Source: Nostoc sp. LEGE 12450 (GTDB taxonomy: Bacteria > Cyanobacteriota > Cyanobacteriia > Cyanobacteriales > Nostocaceae). Taken from it: a stretch of DNA of 52,926 nt. The position numbers and the translations under genes are program-made. Positions 25,733-34,491 of this stretch are shown here, piece by piece. Numbering within the stretch: the first letter of the stretch is position 1; the number at the start of each line of letters is the position of its first letter. The stretch lies in assembly GCF_015206895.1 (NCBI RefSeq), contig NZ_JADEXU010000043.1:1-52926 (forward strand), written 5' to 3'. The notes under the pieces were generated by a model. The model did no database searches. It was not told the DNA's origin and saw only the letters and a list, made by a program, of their open reading frames with translations.

Positions 25733-27607
25733 ATGAGTCAAAACTATACTGGTTCCAACTCTCCTCCCATCACTACTGAGCCATACAAGGAATTTCCAGC
25801 AAACAGATATGTAGAGACTTCTCGTCAGCTTGATGAATCGGAGAATAACGGGGGAACTCAGCCTTTTTTAAATGATGAAACACCAGCAACGCTCTCAGTT
25901 GCCGATGCGATCGCTCAGATGTTGGTAAATTTGGGAGTAAGCTACGCTTTTGGTGTCGCAGGTGGCGCGATGGCAAGCCTTTGGGGTGCGCTATCAAATA
26001 GCAGTATCGAAGTGTTGAACTTCCGCCATGAAGCTGGAGCAGCCTTTGCAGCCACTGAAGCTTACTTTGCAAATAATCGCCCCACTGTAGTTTTTACCAC
26101 AGCCGGGCCGGGGATCACCAACGCGCTGACCGGGTTATTTGCGGCTCGTGGTGAAGGTGCAAAGGTAATTTTGCTATCGGCTTGCACCTCTGCACCGCAG
26201 CGTGGACGTTGGGCAATTCAAGAAACTAGCACTTATACATTGCCCAGTGGGGGAATTTTTACTTCAGGAGCGCTATTTAACTATGCAATCACTATTGAAT
26301 CTGCGGCTCAACTACCGCAGATTTTCCGCAAACTTGCTCTGGCTATGGCGCAACCAGGCGGATTTGTTGCCCATTTGAGTATTCCCACGGCTGTGCAGAC
26401 AAGTTTGGTTGAGGATGTCGCTTTACCCCAACTAGATGTTACTCCGTTTCCGATGACTCCTTCCAAAGAAGCGATCGCCAAATCTGTAGAGTTATTATCA
26501 TCTGGCCCCTTTGCTATCTGGGTTGGTTTCGGTGCGCGTGACGCAGCAGAGGAAATCCTTGAACTCGCTGAAAAAACGGGAGCAGCCGTTATGTGTTCCC
26601 CCCGTGGTAAAGGTATCTTCCCTGAAGATCATCCCCAGTTTGTGGGTGTCACAGGTTTAGGCGGTCATGCTTCCGTCTTAACTTATATGGAACAGCAACC
26701 TCCACTACACACACTCGTATTAGGAACCCGCCTTGGTGAACCGACTTCCTTCTGGAGTTCGGCGCTAGTTCCAAAAGAAGGTTTCATTCATGTAGATATT
26801 GACCCAGAAGTACCAGGTGTAGCCTATCCCCACGTTGAAACTTTCGCAGTTCGCTCTGATATCAAAGCTTTTGTGGAAGAATTATTGGAGCAATTACCAG
26901 ATGCTCCTCTTTCCACAACTTTGTCGCTACCTAATCCCGAACGCAAAGCAATTGAACCTGCACCAGACGTAGATTATCCAGTGCGGCCAGAAGTATTGAT
27001 GGCAGCAATTCAAAAGATAATTGTTGAAGGTAGCGATGCAGTAGTAATGGCGGAGTGTGGTAACTCTTTTACTTGGTCAACCCATCTACTCCAATTTACC
27101 GAAACCAATCGTTATCGAGTCAGCACCGGAGTCGGCGCAATGGGTCACGCCGTCACAGGAGTTTTGGGTGCAGCACTAGCAAGCAATAGCAAAGCTGTAG
27201 GGATTGTCGGTGATGGAGCAATGCTGATGAATAACGAAATCAGCACAGCCGTGAAATACAAAATTCCAGCGATTTGGATTGTTCTCAACGATGCGCGTTA
27301 CAACATGTGTCATCAAGGGATGAAAATCTTGGGATTAAAGGGCGCAGATGCCACACTTCCACCGACAAACTTCGCCATGATTGCTCGTGGGATGGGAGCA
27401 GAAGCACTCGTCGTTGTTAGAGAGTCGGATATTGAAGCGGCATTAGAACAAGCGATCGCATCATCTGTTCCCTTTCTCATTGATGTAGTGATTGATGCTG
27501 ATCGCCCAGCACCTTCTGGTGCACGTAATAAGAGTTTGGCTGCACAAGGAATTAAATCAAGTCCAGCTAAAAATGGAGCCAAGCAAGTTTCATTTCCAAT
27601 GGTTTGA
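25733..27607 (+). CDS. scyA: ScyA, ThDP-dependent acyloin synthase of scytonemin biosynthesis
   Basis: 624 residues of the acetolactate-synthase-like family. After a ~50-residue polar N-terminal extension come the pyrimidine-binding domain with catalytic Glu100 (FRHEAGAAFAA) and AGPGITNALTG, a central Rossmann-like domain, and the cofactor domain with Gly493-Asp494-Gly495 to Asn519 (GDGAMLMNNE ... IVLND). Known ScyA couples indole-3-pyruvate (from tryptophan by ScyB) with p-hydroxyphenylpyruvate to give the beta-keto acid that ScyC cyclises. It is the first gene of the scy run, downstream of the long regulatory region. The start is ATG 25733 without a clear ribosome-binding site. Acetolactate synthase itself is excluded by synteny with scyB and scyC. 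Confidence 0.96.
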   Translation: MSQNYTGSNSPPITTEPYKEFPANRYVETSRQLDESENNGGTQPFLNDETPATLSVADAIAQMLVNLGVSYAFGVAGGAMASLWGALSNSSIEVLNFRHEAGAAFAATEAYFANNRPTVVFTTAGPGITNALTGLFAARGEGAKVILLSACTSAPQRGRWAIQETSTYTLPSGGIFTSGALFNYAITIESAAQLPQIFRKLALAMAQPGGFVAHLSIPTAVQTSLVEDVALPQLDVTPFPMTPSKEAIAKSVELLSSGPFAIWVGFGARDAAEEILELAEKTGAAVMCSPRGKGIFPEDHPQFVGVTGLGGHASVLTYMEQQPPLHTLVLGTRLGEPTSFWSSALVPKEGFIHVDIDPEVPGVAYPHVETFAVRSDIKAFVEELLEQLPDAPLSTTLSLPNPERKAIEPAPDVDYPVRPEVLMAAIQKIIVEGSDAVVMAECGNSFTWSTHLLQFTETNRYRVSTGVGAMGHAVTGVLGAALASNSKAVGIVGDGAMLMNNEISTAVKYKIPAIWIVLNDARYNMCHQGMKILGLKGADATLPPTNFAMIARGMGAEALVVVRESDIEAALEQAIASSVPFLIDVVIDADRPAPSGARNKSLAAQGIKSSPAKNGAKQVSFPMV

Positions 27608-27948
27608 TTTTGCTGGCAACGCTCGATTTTTTTTTAACGAACTGCAAAGTGAAGAGATAAGTAATTTTATGACGGCAAGAGACTAAAACACGAGAGCATC
27701 ACAATCTTTCAAAAATTCACGACACTGATGCAAAAACCCTTTACAACTCTCTTACCTTCGCGCCCTTAGCGCCTTCGCGGTTCGTTCTCTTATTCCAGCA
27801 ACTATATTCACCAAACTGGAACTTCAAATATTTGCTTTCTAACTTCACTCAATCTTAATATTTCAGCCTGCCTTTGTACCTATATCTTTACATTTTGTAA
27901 TGCTAATTACTTTCTCTAACCAATCCCAAACAATATCGAGAGGTCAAG
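27608..27948. other. scyA-scyB spacer with a spacer-repeat fragment
   Basis: 340 bp without a gene. Near 27751-27790 it holds a GC-rich fragment (CGCCTTCGCGGTTCGTT) that matches half of the palindromic element between trpA and trpB. The rest is AT-rich. A GAGAGG ribosome-binding site lies just before scyB. No terminator is evident, so read-through from scyA is plausible. Confidence 0.5.
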
Positions 27949-29010
27949 ATGCTGCTATTTGAAACTGTTAGAGAAATGGGTCACGAACAAGTTCTCTTTT
28001 GTCATGGTAAAAATCCCGAAATTAAGGCAATTATTGCCATCCATGACACGACCCTGGGCCCAGCAATGGGAGCTACAAGACTCATGCCTTATGTCAACGA
28101 AGAAGCTGCTTTAAAAGATGCACTTCGTCTCAGTCGGGGGATGACTTATAAAGCTGCTTGTGCAAACATTCCGGCTGGTGGCGGCAAAGCAGTTATTATT
28201 GCTAATCCTGAAAATAAAACAGATGATTTGTTGAGAGCCTACGGACGTTTTGTTAACAGCCTCAATGGGCGTTTTATTACTGGACAAGATGTCAATATTA
28301 CCCCTGATGATGTCCGAACAATCAGCCAAGAGACTAACCATGTTGTTGGAGTTTCAGAAAAATCTGGTGGGCCTGCTCCCATCACCTCATTAGGAGTTTT
28401 TCTAGGAATTAAAGCTGCTGTAGAATCTCGTTGGCAGAGCAAAAGACTTGATGGCATGAAAGTTGCAGTTCAAGGCTTAGGTAATGTCGGCAAAAATCTC
28501 TGTCGCCACTTACATGAGCATGATGTCAAGCTTTTTGTTAGCGATGTAGACCCAGCCAAAACGGAAGAAGCAAAACAGCTTTTTGGTGCAACCGTTGTAG
28601 AACCAACCGAAATTTACTCTCTTGATGTAGATATTTTTTCCCCTTGCGCTCTGGGAGGAATTCTTAACAGCCATACAATTCCTTTTCTCAAAGCTCAGAT
28701 TATTGCTGGTGCAGCTAATAATCAATTGGAGAATGAGCAATTACATAGTCAAATGCTCACTAGAAAAGGGATTCTTTACAGCCCAGATTATGTAATTAAT
28801 GCTGGAGGTCTAATCAACGTTTACAACGAAATGATTGGTTATGACGAAGAAAAAGCTTTCAAACAAGTGCATAACATTTATGACACTCTATTAGCAATTT
28901 TTGATATTGCTAAAGAACAAGGAGTTACTACCAACGATGCTGCTAAACGGTTAGCAGAAGACCGCATCAACAATAGTAAGCGCAGCAAGTCTAAAGCGAT
29001 CGCAGCTTAA
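27949..29010 (+). CDS. scyB: ScyB, tryptophan (leucine-type) dehydrogenase
   Basis: 353 residues of the Glu/Leu/Phe/Val dehydrogenase family. Lys68 and Lys80 (RGMTYKAACANIPAGGGKAV) fall at the positions of the catalytic pair in leucine dehydrogenase, and the NAD-binding motif is GLGNVGKNLCRHL with acidic residues in VSDVDP. Known ScyB oxidatively deaminates tryptophan to indole-3-pyruvate for ScyA. Start ATG 27949 with GAGAGG nine bases upstream. scyC starts 25 bp after its stop, so they are co-transcribed. Assignment as ScyB rather than amino acid catabolism rests on the position between scyA and scyC. Confidence 0.96.
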   Translation: MLLFETVREMGHEQVLFCHGKNPEIKAIIAIHDTTLGPAMGATRLMPYVNEEAALKDALRLSRGMTYKAACANIPAGGGKAVIIANPENKTDDLLRAYGRFVNSLNGRFITGQDVNITPDDVRTISQETNHVVGVSEKSGGPAPITSLGVFLGIKAAVESRWQSKRLDGMKVAVQGLGNVGKNLCRHLHEHDVKLFVSDVDPAKTEEAKQLFGATVVEPTEIYSLDVDIFSPCALGGILNSHTIPFLKAQIIAGAANNQLENEQLHSQMLTRKGILYSPDYVINAGGLINVYNEMIGYDEEKAFKQVHNIYDTLLAIFDIAKEQGVTTNDAAKRLAEDRINNSKRSKSKAIAA

Positions 29011-29035
29011 TTATTATTATCTTAAGGAGTGAAAA

Positions 29036-30004
29036 GTGGAAAAAAATACTTTTGCAACATCAGCTTACATTGCTACTTCACCAGAGAGTGCATTTGAATA
29101 TCTTTGTAGTTTAAAGAACTTAGATGAATGGACTCTTTATAGCCGGATGAAAGAGCAAATTGATGAAGATACCTGGCTCGGAACTGCATCGGGTTATCAC
29201 AAAAATCTTTACTATCACGTTAAAAAACTTCAAAATCCGCTTTTCTATGGCATTGAATGGCACTGTGGGTTAGAGTACCAAAAATATTTTCAAGTTTATC
29301 CTGTTTTGCTGTTTCCCACCGACTACATCGAGCCGGGAACAGATGAAAAAGGGGTGTATTTTCACTGGTTGAGCTTTGTCGATCCAAAACGGCAGACTCA
29401 GATGATTATGCAGGGTATTCATACAGTACATACTTCTGAATGTCGTTCTCTCAAAGGTAATTTGGAACGCAAAGCTGGTCTGACCTCAGCAGCTAAAGGA
29501 AGTCACTTTATCGATACTGATACCATTTATGTTGATGCCCCAATTGAAATCGGTATTGAATACTTAAAAGACTTACAAAACATAGATGAGTGGGCGCATC
29601 TGTTACGCCCAAATGGTGATATTACTTCTGAATCAGGTGAATTCAAAGATGAATATGACCAAAAGGTAAAAGTTTCAGTGAGAGTTCATTCTTTGAGTAA
29701 ATACTACTTACTCGAACAAGAATATTTTTATCCAGAGTACCAATATTATCAGCGTTCGGTAGTGTTACTTATCCCAACCGCTTATGCTTTCGCTGACCCC
29801 GAAGCTTCTGGTTTCATCCTGCATCGAATCACATTCTGGAAAACAGATGGAACTGTTAGCCACGGCAAACTTCAAATTGAAGACTTTGGCGCTGAGAGCA
29901 TGAACATCAAACGTTTACTTGAAGCCAAGGCTGGCAACCTCAAATCATTTGATCGAGGAATGAGCTATCTGCCAAAAATTCAAGAATCACTACTAACTAA
30001 TTAA
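29036..30004 (+). CDS. scyC: ScyC, scytonemin cyclase with two SRPBCC-like halves
   Basis: 322 residues, GTG start with AAGGAG seven bases upstream. Known ScyC cyclises and decarboxylates the ScyA product to the tricyclic ketone monomer precursor. The sequence reads as an internal duplication: SPESAFEYLCSLKNLDEW (residues ~16-33) matches APIEIGIEYLKDLQNIDEW (~168-186), VLLFPTDYIEPGTDEKG matches VLLIPTAYAFADPEASG, and SLKGNLERKAG matches LLEAKAGNL. The opening pattern (SPxxAFEYLxxLxNLxEW) is the usual start of SRPBCC/START-like domains, which include polyketide cyclases. I infer two tandem SRPBCC-like domains. No signal peptide is visible, so it acts in the cytoplasm. Confidence 0.92.
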   Translation: MEKNTFATSAYIATSPESAFEYLCSLKNLDEWTLYSRMKEQIDEDTWLGTASGYHKNLYYHVKKLQNPLFYGIEWHCGLEYQKYFQVYPVLLFPTDYIEPGTDEKGVYFHWLSFVDPKRQTQMIMQGIHTVHTSECRSLKGNLERKAGLTSAAKGSHFIDTDTIYVDAPIEIGIEYLKDLQNIDEWAHLLRPNGDITSESGEFKDEYDQKVKVSVRVHSLSKYYLLEQEYFYPEYQYYQRSVVLLIPTAYAFADPEASGFILHRITFWKTDGTVSHGKLQIEDFGAESMNIKRLLEAKAGNLKSFDRGMSYLPKIQESLLTN

Positions 30005-30083
30005 AACCTCAGCGCTACTCTGCGCTTCCCTCTGCGTTTAAAATTCACCCCTCAATTCCCCACGATTAGCCTTATTGCAACAC

Positions 30084-31490
30084 ATGAAACTGAAGCCACT
30101 TACCATTACTATCCTCACCTTTTGTGTTGCCGCTTTTTCTGGAATGAAAGCTGCGTCAGCCGCATCCTTTTCAGTAATCGCCGACGGTCTATATAATGCC
30201 GGCGGTCTGAGCTTTAGTCCTGATGGTAATCTCTATGTTACAGAGGCGGGAATAGGGGGAAGTGGCGCTTGTGTTCCACCAGCAAGTGGTCAGGGCGATT
30301 CTCTATGCTATGGCACAAGTGGAGCAGTTACCAAAATTGAGAATGGTAAAACGGAACGCATACTTACAGGACTTCCTTCCTTAGCATTACCAGATGGCAC
30401 TGGAGGCGCAGGCCCTCGTGATATTAAATTTGATGCTACAGGTAAACCTTATGTTCTGATTGGGTATGCGGCTAATCCGGCTTTTCGCGATCGCAATTTA
30501 GGTAACACTGACCTCGGCAAAATCATCGCTCCCGACTTTAAAACCAATTCCTGGACGAGTGTTGCCGATTTAGCTAACTATGAACTCGCCAACAATCCCG
30601 ATGGTGGTGAAGTCGGTAGCAATCCCTTGGGTTTTGTCATAGATGGCAATAAGTTAGTTGCAGTCGATGCAGGGGCAAACGATTTACTCAGCTTTAATGC
30701 TGATGGGAGAAATCTGCAAGCCATTACCACATTCCCTGAAGACATATTAGCTAATCCCGTCTTCCCACCCTCCGATACTCCATCCAATGAACCGGCGCAA
30801 GTGCCATCTCAAGGTGAAGAAGTGCGATCGGCGCAGTTTGCAACCCAAGCAGTACCTTCAAGTGTTACCAAAGGCCCCGATGGTGCTTATTACGTCAGCC
30901 AATTTACTGGTTTTCCCTTCCCTGAAGGTGGGGCAAAAATCTATCGAGTTGGTGCTGATGGTTTACCAACAGTTTTCGCCGATGGTTTTACCCAACTCAC
31001 AGACTTGGAATTTGATCCTGAAGGCAATTTATATGCTTTGCAGTACGCCAATCAGTCAGCCTGGAAGGGAAATTTTGATGGTTCTGTGATCAAAATAGCT
31101 GCCGATGGCACTCGCACAACTCTGCTGAGTGGCAATGGACTAGAATCACCTAGCGCCTTGACTATTGGTGCTGATGGTGCAGTATACGTCACCAACCGAG
31201 GCGATCGCCCTGGATTTGGACAAGTTCTCAGAATTGAGAATACCAAATCTATCCCTGAACCTGATTCTACTTTAGGCGTATTAGCGATCGCAGCCTTGGG
31301 CGTTGGTTGGTTGCACAAGAAGAGAATCCCCACACCTCCCAATACGGTTCGGTTAAAGGGTAAAGGGGAAAGGGAAAAGGTTTTGAATACATCCTTTCCC
31401 CTTTACCCCTTACCCTTTACCCAGACCACAAGGAAAGTGAAAAATGCTTATCCGAACCGTATTGCCACACCTCCCATAAATCTCAACTAA
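30084..31490 (+). CDS. scyD: ScyD, secreted NHL/beta-propeller protein (with in-frame MITE in its 3' end)
   Basis: 468 residues from ATG 30084; a TTG at 30075 is also in frame, but the ATG aligns with the start of its paralogue ScyE. A signal peptide (MKLKPLTITILTFCVAAFSG ... ASAASF) is followed by repeated propeller blades with the pattern SPDGNLYVTE, DGAYYVSQFTGFPFPEGG, FDPEGNLYALQYA and GADGAVYVTNRGDRPGFGQV. A PEP-CTERM-like tail follows: PEPDSTLGVLAIAALGVGW then HKKR. The normal C-terminus would be ...KKRIPTPPINLN. A 124-bp inverted-repeat element with an 11-bp target duplication has been inserted there, adding exactly 45 codons in frame after PTPP. ScyD and ScyE are thought to act in the periplasm on late steps of scytonemin assembly. 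The frame is intact, so the protein is probably still made. Confidence 0.94.
   Translation: MKLKPLTITILTFCVAAFSGMKAASAASFSVIADGLYNAGGLSFSPDGNLYVTEAGIGGSGACVPPASGQGDSLCYGTSGAVTKIENGKTERILTGLPSLALPDGTGGAGPRDIKFDATGKPYVLIGYAANPAFRDRNLGNTDLGKIIAPDFKTNSWTSVADLANYELANNPDGGEVGSNPLGFVIDGNKLVAVDAGANDLLSFNADGRNLQAITTFPEDILANPVFPPSDTPSNEPAQVPSQGEEVRSAQFATQAVPSSVTKGPDGAYYVSQFTGFPFPEGGAKIYRVGADGLPTVFADGFTQLTDLEFDPEGNLYALQYANQSAWKGNFDGSVIKIAADGTRTTLLSGNGLESPSALTIGADGAVYVTNRGDRPGFGQVLRIENTKSIPEPDSTLGVLAIAALGVGWLHKKRIPTPPNTVRLKGKGEREKVLNTSFPLYPLPFTQTTRKVKNAYPNRIATPPINLN
31341..31464. mobile_element. MITE-like element inserted in the scyD coding sequence
   Basis: 124 bp with perfect 12-bp terminal inverted repeats (AATACGGTTCGG at 31341-31352, its complement at 31452-31463) and a second inverted pair inside (GGTAAAGGGGAAAGGG-like against its complement). 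It is flanked by the direct repeat CCACACCTCCC (31330-31340 and 31465-31475), which looks like a target-site duplication. It carries no transposase. Element plus duplication equals 135 bp, a multiple of three, and it has no stop codon in the scyD frame. Confidence 0.88.
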
Positions 31491-31586
31491 AGAGTTTCAA
31501 ACCAATTGCGCGTTCCTCAAAGACTGGGATTCGTTGTCTTTAAACCCATAAAGTTTCCACTTACTTAACTCTCAATCTCCAAAGGT

Positions 31587-32885
31587 ATGAAACTCAAATC
31601 ACTTACTCTTACACTTTTAACTGTTTGCATTGCTGCCGTTTCTGCACCAAAATCAGCCGAAGCTGCAAGCCTAACAGTAGTTGCCGATGGTCTTAGTAAT
31701 CCACGCGGAATCGGCTTTGATTCTACTGGCAATCTTTATGTTACAGAAAGTGGTTCTGGTGGTGACGGAAAAGATGGAAGATGTATTCCATCTCCTAGCG
31801 CCGGGTATATTCCTTTATGTGCTGGTCAAAATGGCTCGCTGCTCAAAATTGCTCAGGACGGTACAAAAACAAATATAATTTCTGACCTCACTTCTTTAGC
31901 ATTATCGCCTTCTGGCGAACAAGCAGCCGGGCCTGCGGATATTAAATTTGATTCTCTAGGTAACGCTTATCTTTTAACAGGTCTTGCAGGCGATCCAACC
32001 AATCGTGATACCGTTTTAAAATCGCCTGACCTTGGTAAATTATACAAAGTAGACTTAAGTACTGGTGGGTTGACAACCCTTGCCGATTTTGCAGCTTATG
32101 AAACTGCATTTAATCCTGATGGCACTGATTTAATTTCCAACCCTTATGCCTTTGCCATTAAAGGTGAGACTGCTTACATGGTCGATGGCGGTGGAAACAC
32201 AATATATTCTGTAGGACTCGATGGCAGTGGTATCAACAAGGTAGCTGCATTCCCTCAGAAAACGATAGATAGAAGTAAACTTGAATATCCCGATCTGGGG
32301 CCAGATATAGATCCATCTGCGCTTCCTGTAACCCAGCAATCAGTACCGACTGGAATTGCGATCGCTCCAGATGGCAGTTTAACAGTTAGCGAATACACTT
32401 ATTTTCCTTATCCAGAAGGAGAAGCACGGATCTTTAGTGTTGACCCCAACAACTTGCAATCAAACGTTATCGCCGATGGCTTTACACAGCTAACTGGCGT
32501 AGCTTATGACCCTGATGGCAATTTGTACGCCTTACAACACATCAATACTTCCGAATGGAAAGAAATTCAACAGGGCGGTATTATCACTGGTGATATAAGT
32601 GGTTCTTTGATCAAAATAGCCACCGATGGAACTCGTGAAACAATCTGGAGTGGTGATGGACTAGAAGCCGCTTCTGGCATCACCTATGGCCCTGATGGTA
32701 ATTTGTATATCGCAAACCGAGCCAGACTTGCAGGCACAGGACAAGTTATCAAGATTGATCCGAGAGTAACCAAAGTCCCTGAACCTACCTCTGCAATGGG
32801 TCTGATAGTAGCTGGTGCTTTAGGTGCAACTTCAATGCTGAAGCGCAAACGCAGCAAAGAATTAGTGAAAGCAGAGACTGTCTAA
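31587..32885 (+). CDS. scyE: ScyE, secreted NHL/beta-propeller protein
   Basis: 432 residues and clearly a paralogue of ScyD. The signal peptide is MKLKSLTLTLLTVCIAAVSA followed by ...AEAAS. Blades include FDSTGNLYVTESGSGGDG, FDSLGNAYLLTGLAG, YDPDGNLYALQHI and GPDGNLYIANRARL. The tail is PEPTSAMGLIVAGALGATSM followed by LKRKR, a PEP-CTERM-like membrane and sorting signal. Start ATG 31587, 96 bp after scyD. In published work the scyD, scyE and scyF products are viewed as periplasmic factors for the later oxidation and dimerisation steps, and loss of scyE blocks scytonemin at the monomer stage (recalled from the literature). The sequence itself shows only the propeller, export signal and tail. 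Confidence 0.94.
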   Translation: MKLKSLTLTLLTVCIAAVSAPKSAEAASLTVVADGLSNPRGIGFDSTGNLYVTESGSGGDGKDGRCIPSPSAGYIPLCAGQNGSLLKIAQDGTKTNIISDLTSLALSPSGEQAAGPADIKFDSLGNAYLLTGLAGDPTNRDTVLKSPDLGKLYKVDLSTGGLTTLADFAAYETAFNPDGTDLISNPYAFAIKGETAYMVDGGGNTIYSVGLDGSGINKVAAFPQKTIDRSKLEYPDLGPDIDPSALPVTQQSVPTGIAIAPDGSLTVSEYTYFPYPEGEARIFSVDPNNLQSNVIADGFTQLTGVAYDPDGNLYALQHINTSEWKEIQQGGIITGDISGSLIKIATDGTRETIWSGDGLEAASGITYGPDGNLYIANRARLAGTGQVIKIDPRVTKVPEPTSAMGLIVAGALGATSMLKRKRSKELVKAETV

Positions 32886-33041
32886 TTCCTGGTAAAGCTT
32901 ACAGAATAGGCTGCTGCCTCACAGAGAAAGTTGCATTTCAAACAAGAGGCAGCAGCCCAAATTTTAGGGTTCCCAAACTGGGACTGGGAACGAAATTAGT
33001 CTAGGAACGAGTATACCTCATAGAACCAAGGCTTAAAACTT

Positions 33042-34238
33042 ATGGGATTAGTCAAAAATTTGTCAATCGGCATTCTCGGTACTGGATTCATAGTGTTGGC
33101 AACAGCAGCCCAAGCCAAGGCTGTAACATTAACTTACGACAGAAGTATTGGGAGCCCTGGCTTTGGCCCTGGAGAACTCTTTGTCCCTCAAGGTATAGCA
33201 GTGGATAGCCAAGGGAATACCCTCATAGCTAACGGACGCGGTGTTAACCCAGATGGTACTCCTAACTACAACCTCGGTAACAAAATTGAAAAATTTAGTC
33301 CAAGCGGTCAGTATATTGGAGCAATTGGCTCCGGCGGCACAGGCCCCGGACAGTTTGACGAGCCAACAACTGTAGACTTTAATCCCGTAACAGGGGATTT
33401 GTATGCAGGTGATGTTTACAACAACCGCATCAATCAATTCGATTCTCAGGGTAACTTTATTAGATCCTTTGCAAATGGAGAATTTACCCCTCTCGTAGAG
33501 GGTAGGCTTTTCTTTGGGCCATCTGGTGTGACATTTGACAAAACTGGCAACGTGTACATCGGTGATTTTAATGGCGAAAGAATCCTTAAATTCACATCAG
33601 ACGGACAGCAAATTGGTGTCATTGGTGGCACTGTGGGCACTGCACTTGGACAATTTCAAGGTGTAGCAGGTGTAAGAATTTCCCCAGTTAGTGGAAATAT
33701 CTTTGTAGCTGACCAGTATAACAACCGCGTTCAAGTACTCGATCCCAATGGCAACCCTCTGTTGGCATTTGGTTCAGCAGGTAGCGGTCCTGGACAGCTT
33801 CTTCAGCCAATTGGCATCGAAGTGGACGACCAAGAGAATGTTTATGTAGCTGATTCTATCAACAGCCGCGTACAGGTGTTTGATAAAAACGGTAACTTCT
33901 TGACTTCCTTCGGTGAAAATGCCCGCGATGCATCAGGTAATCCGGTACCGCCTCCAGCATTAACTGGTCCTCCTTTTGGCAACCCCCTCGACCTCACTCC
34001 CGGCAGATTTAACTGGACGGGTGGCACAAGCTATAAAGATGGCAAGCTTTATGTGGGCGATTTCTTCCAAGGTCGCGTCCAAGTGATAAACGTAGAAGAC
34101 AGAAAGCAAGTACCTGAACCGGGTTCAGCATTGGGTTTAGCATTGCTTGGACTTGGGGCTGCTACCGTCACATTGCGGAAACGTGGACAACAAAAGCCAG
34201 TCTTTAGTTTAGAGAAAGAACTGCAAAAACAATACTGA
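33042..34238 (+). CDS. scyF: ScyF, secreted NHL-repeat protein
   Basis: 398 residues. The signal peptide (LSIGILGTGFIVLATAAQAK) ends near residue 29. Five or more classical NHL repeats follow, more regular than in ScyD or ScyE: ELFVPQGIAVDSQGNTLIA, FDEPTTVDFNPVTGDLYAGD, FFGPSGVTFDKTGNVYIGD, GVRISPVSGNIFVADQYNNR and LQPIGIEVDDQENVYVADS. A PEP-CTERM-like tail closes it (VPEPGSALGLALLGLGAATV, then LRKRG). It has six-bladed propeller character and probably acts in the periplasm as a protein or pigment interaction surface. Start ATG 33042, 156 bp after scyE and in the same direction. Confidence 0.93.
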   Translation: MGLVKNLSIGILGTGFIVLATAAQAKAVTLTYDRSIGSPGFGPGELFVPQGIAVDSQGNTLIANGRGVNPDGTPNYNLGNKIEKFSPSGQYIGAIGSGGTGPGQFDEPTTVDFNPVTGDLYAGDVYNNRINQFDSQGNFIRSFANGEFTPLVEGRLFFGPSGVTFDKTGNVYIGDFNGERILKFTSDGQQIGVIGGTVGTALGQFQGVAGVRISPVSGNIFVADQYNNRVQVLDPNGNPLLAFGSAGSGPGQLLQPIGIEVDDQENVYVADSINSRVQVFDKNGNFLTSFGENARDASGNPVPPPALTGPPFGNPLDLTPGRFNWTGGTSYKDGKLYVGDFFQGRVQVINVEDRKQVPEPGSALGLALLGLGAATVTLRKRGQQKPVFSLEKELQKQY

Positions 34239-34271
34239 GTTCCGATGCTTGCTTGAATAGCATTGATACGT

Positions 34272-34340
34272 AAGCTACTTCGTAGCAAGGACTTTAGTCT
34301 TTATTATCTAAGGACTAAAGTACTTACTACAAAGATTGCT
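34272..34340. repeat. Foldback element after scyF
   Basis: The left arm (about 34272-34299, containing CTTCGTAGCAAGGACTTTAG) and the right arm (34313-34340) are imperfect inverted copies; the inner nine bases ACTTTAGTC/GACTAAAGT pair perfectly. It is a typical Nostoc palindromic spacer element, and in the transcript it could form a hairpin that separates scyF from the genes downstream. Confidence 0.55.
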
Positions 34341-34491
34341 TGATAAAGTACTAGTTAATGAATAGAAATTTACAGTCTAATCCAAACTAACTTTGACAGC
34401 ACTAGGTGGGCAGCGCTCATCTTACGAACAAGGAAAAAACAAACACAACAAAGCCAACATTATCAAGGTGCTTCCAGGAAATTAATAGTTT

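Noticed and set aside
31052..31342. Minus-strand open frame across the scyD end
   Set aside because: Shadow frame opposite the propeller repeats; no signals of expression.
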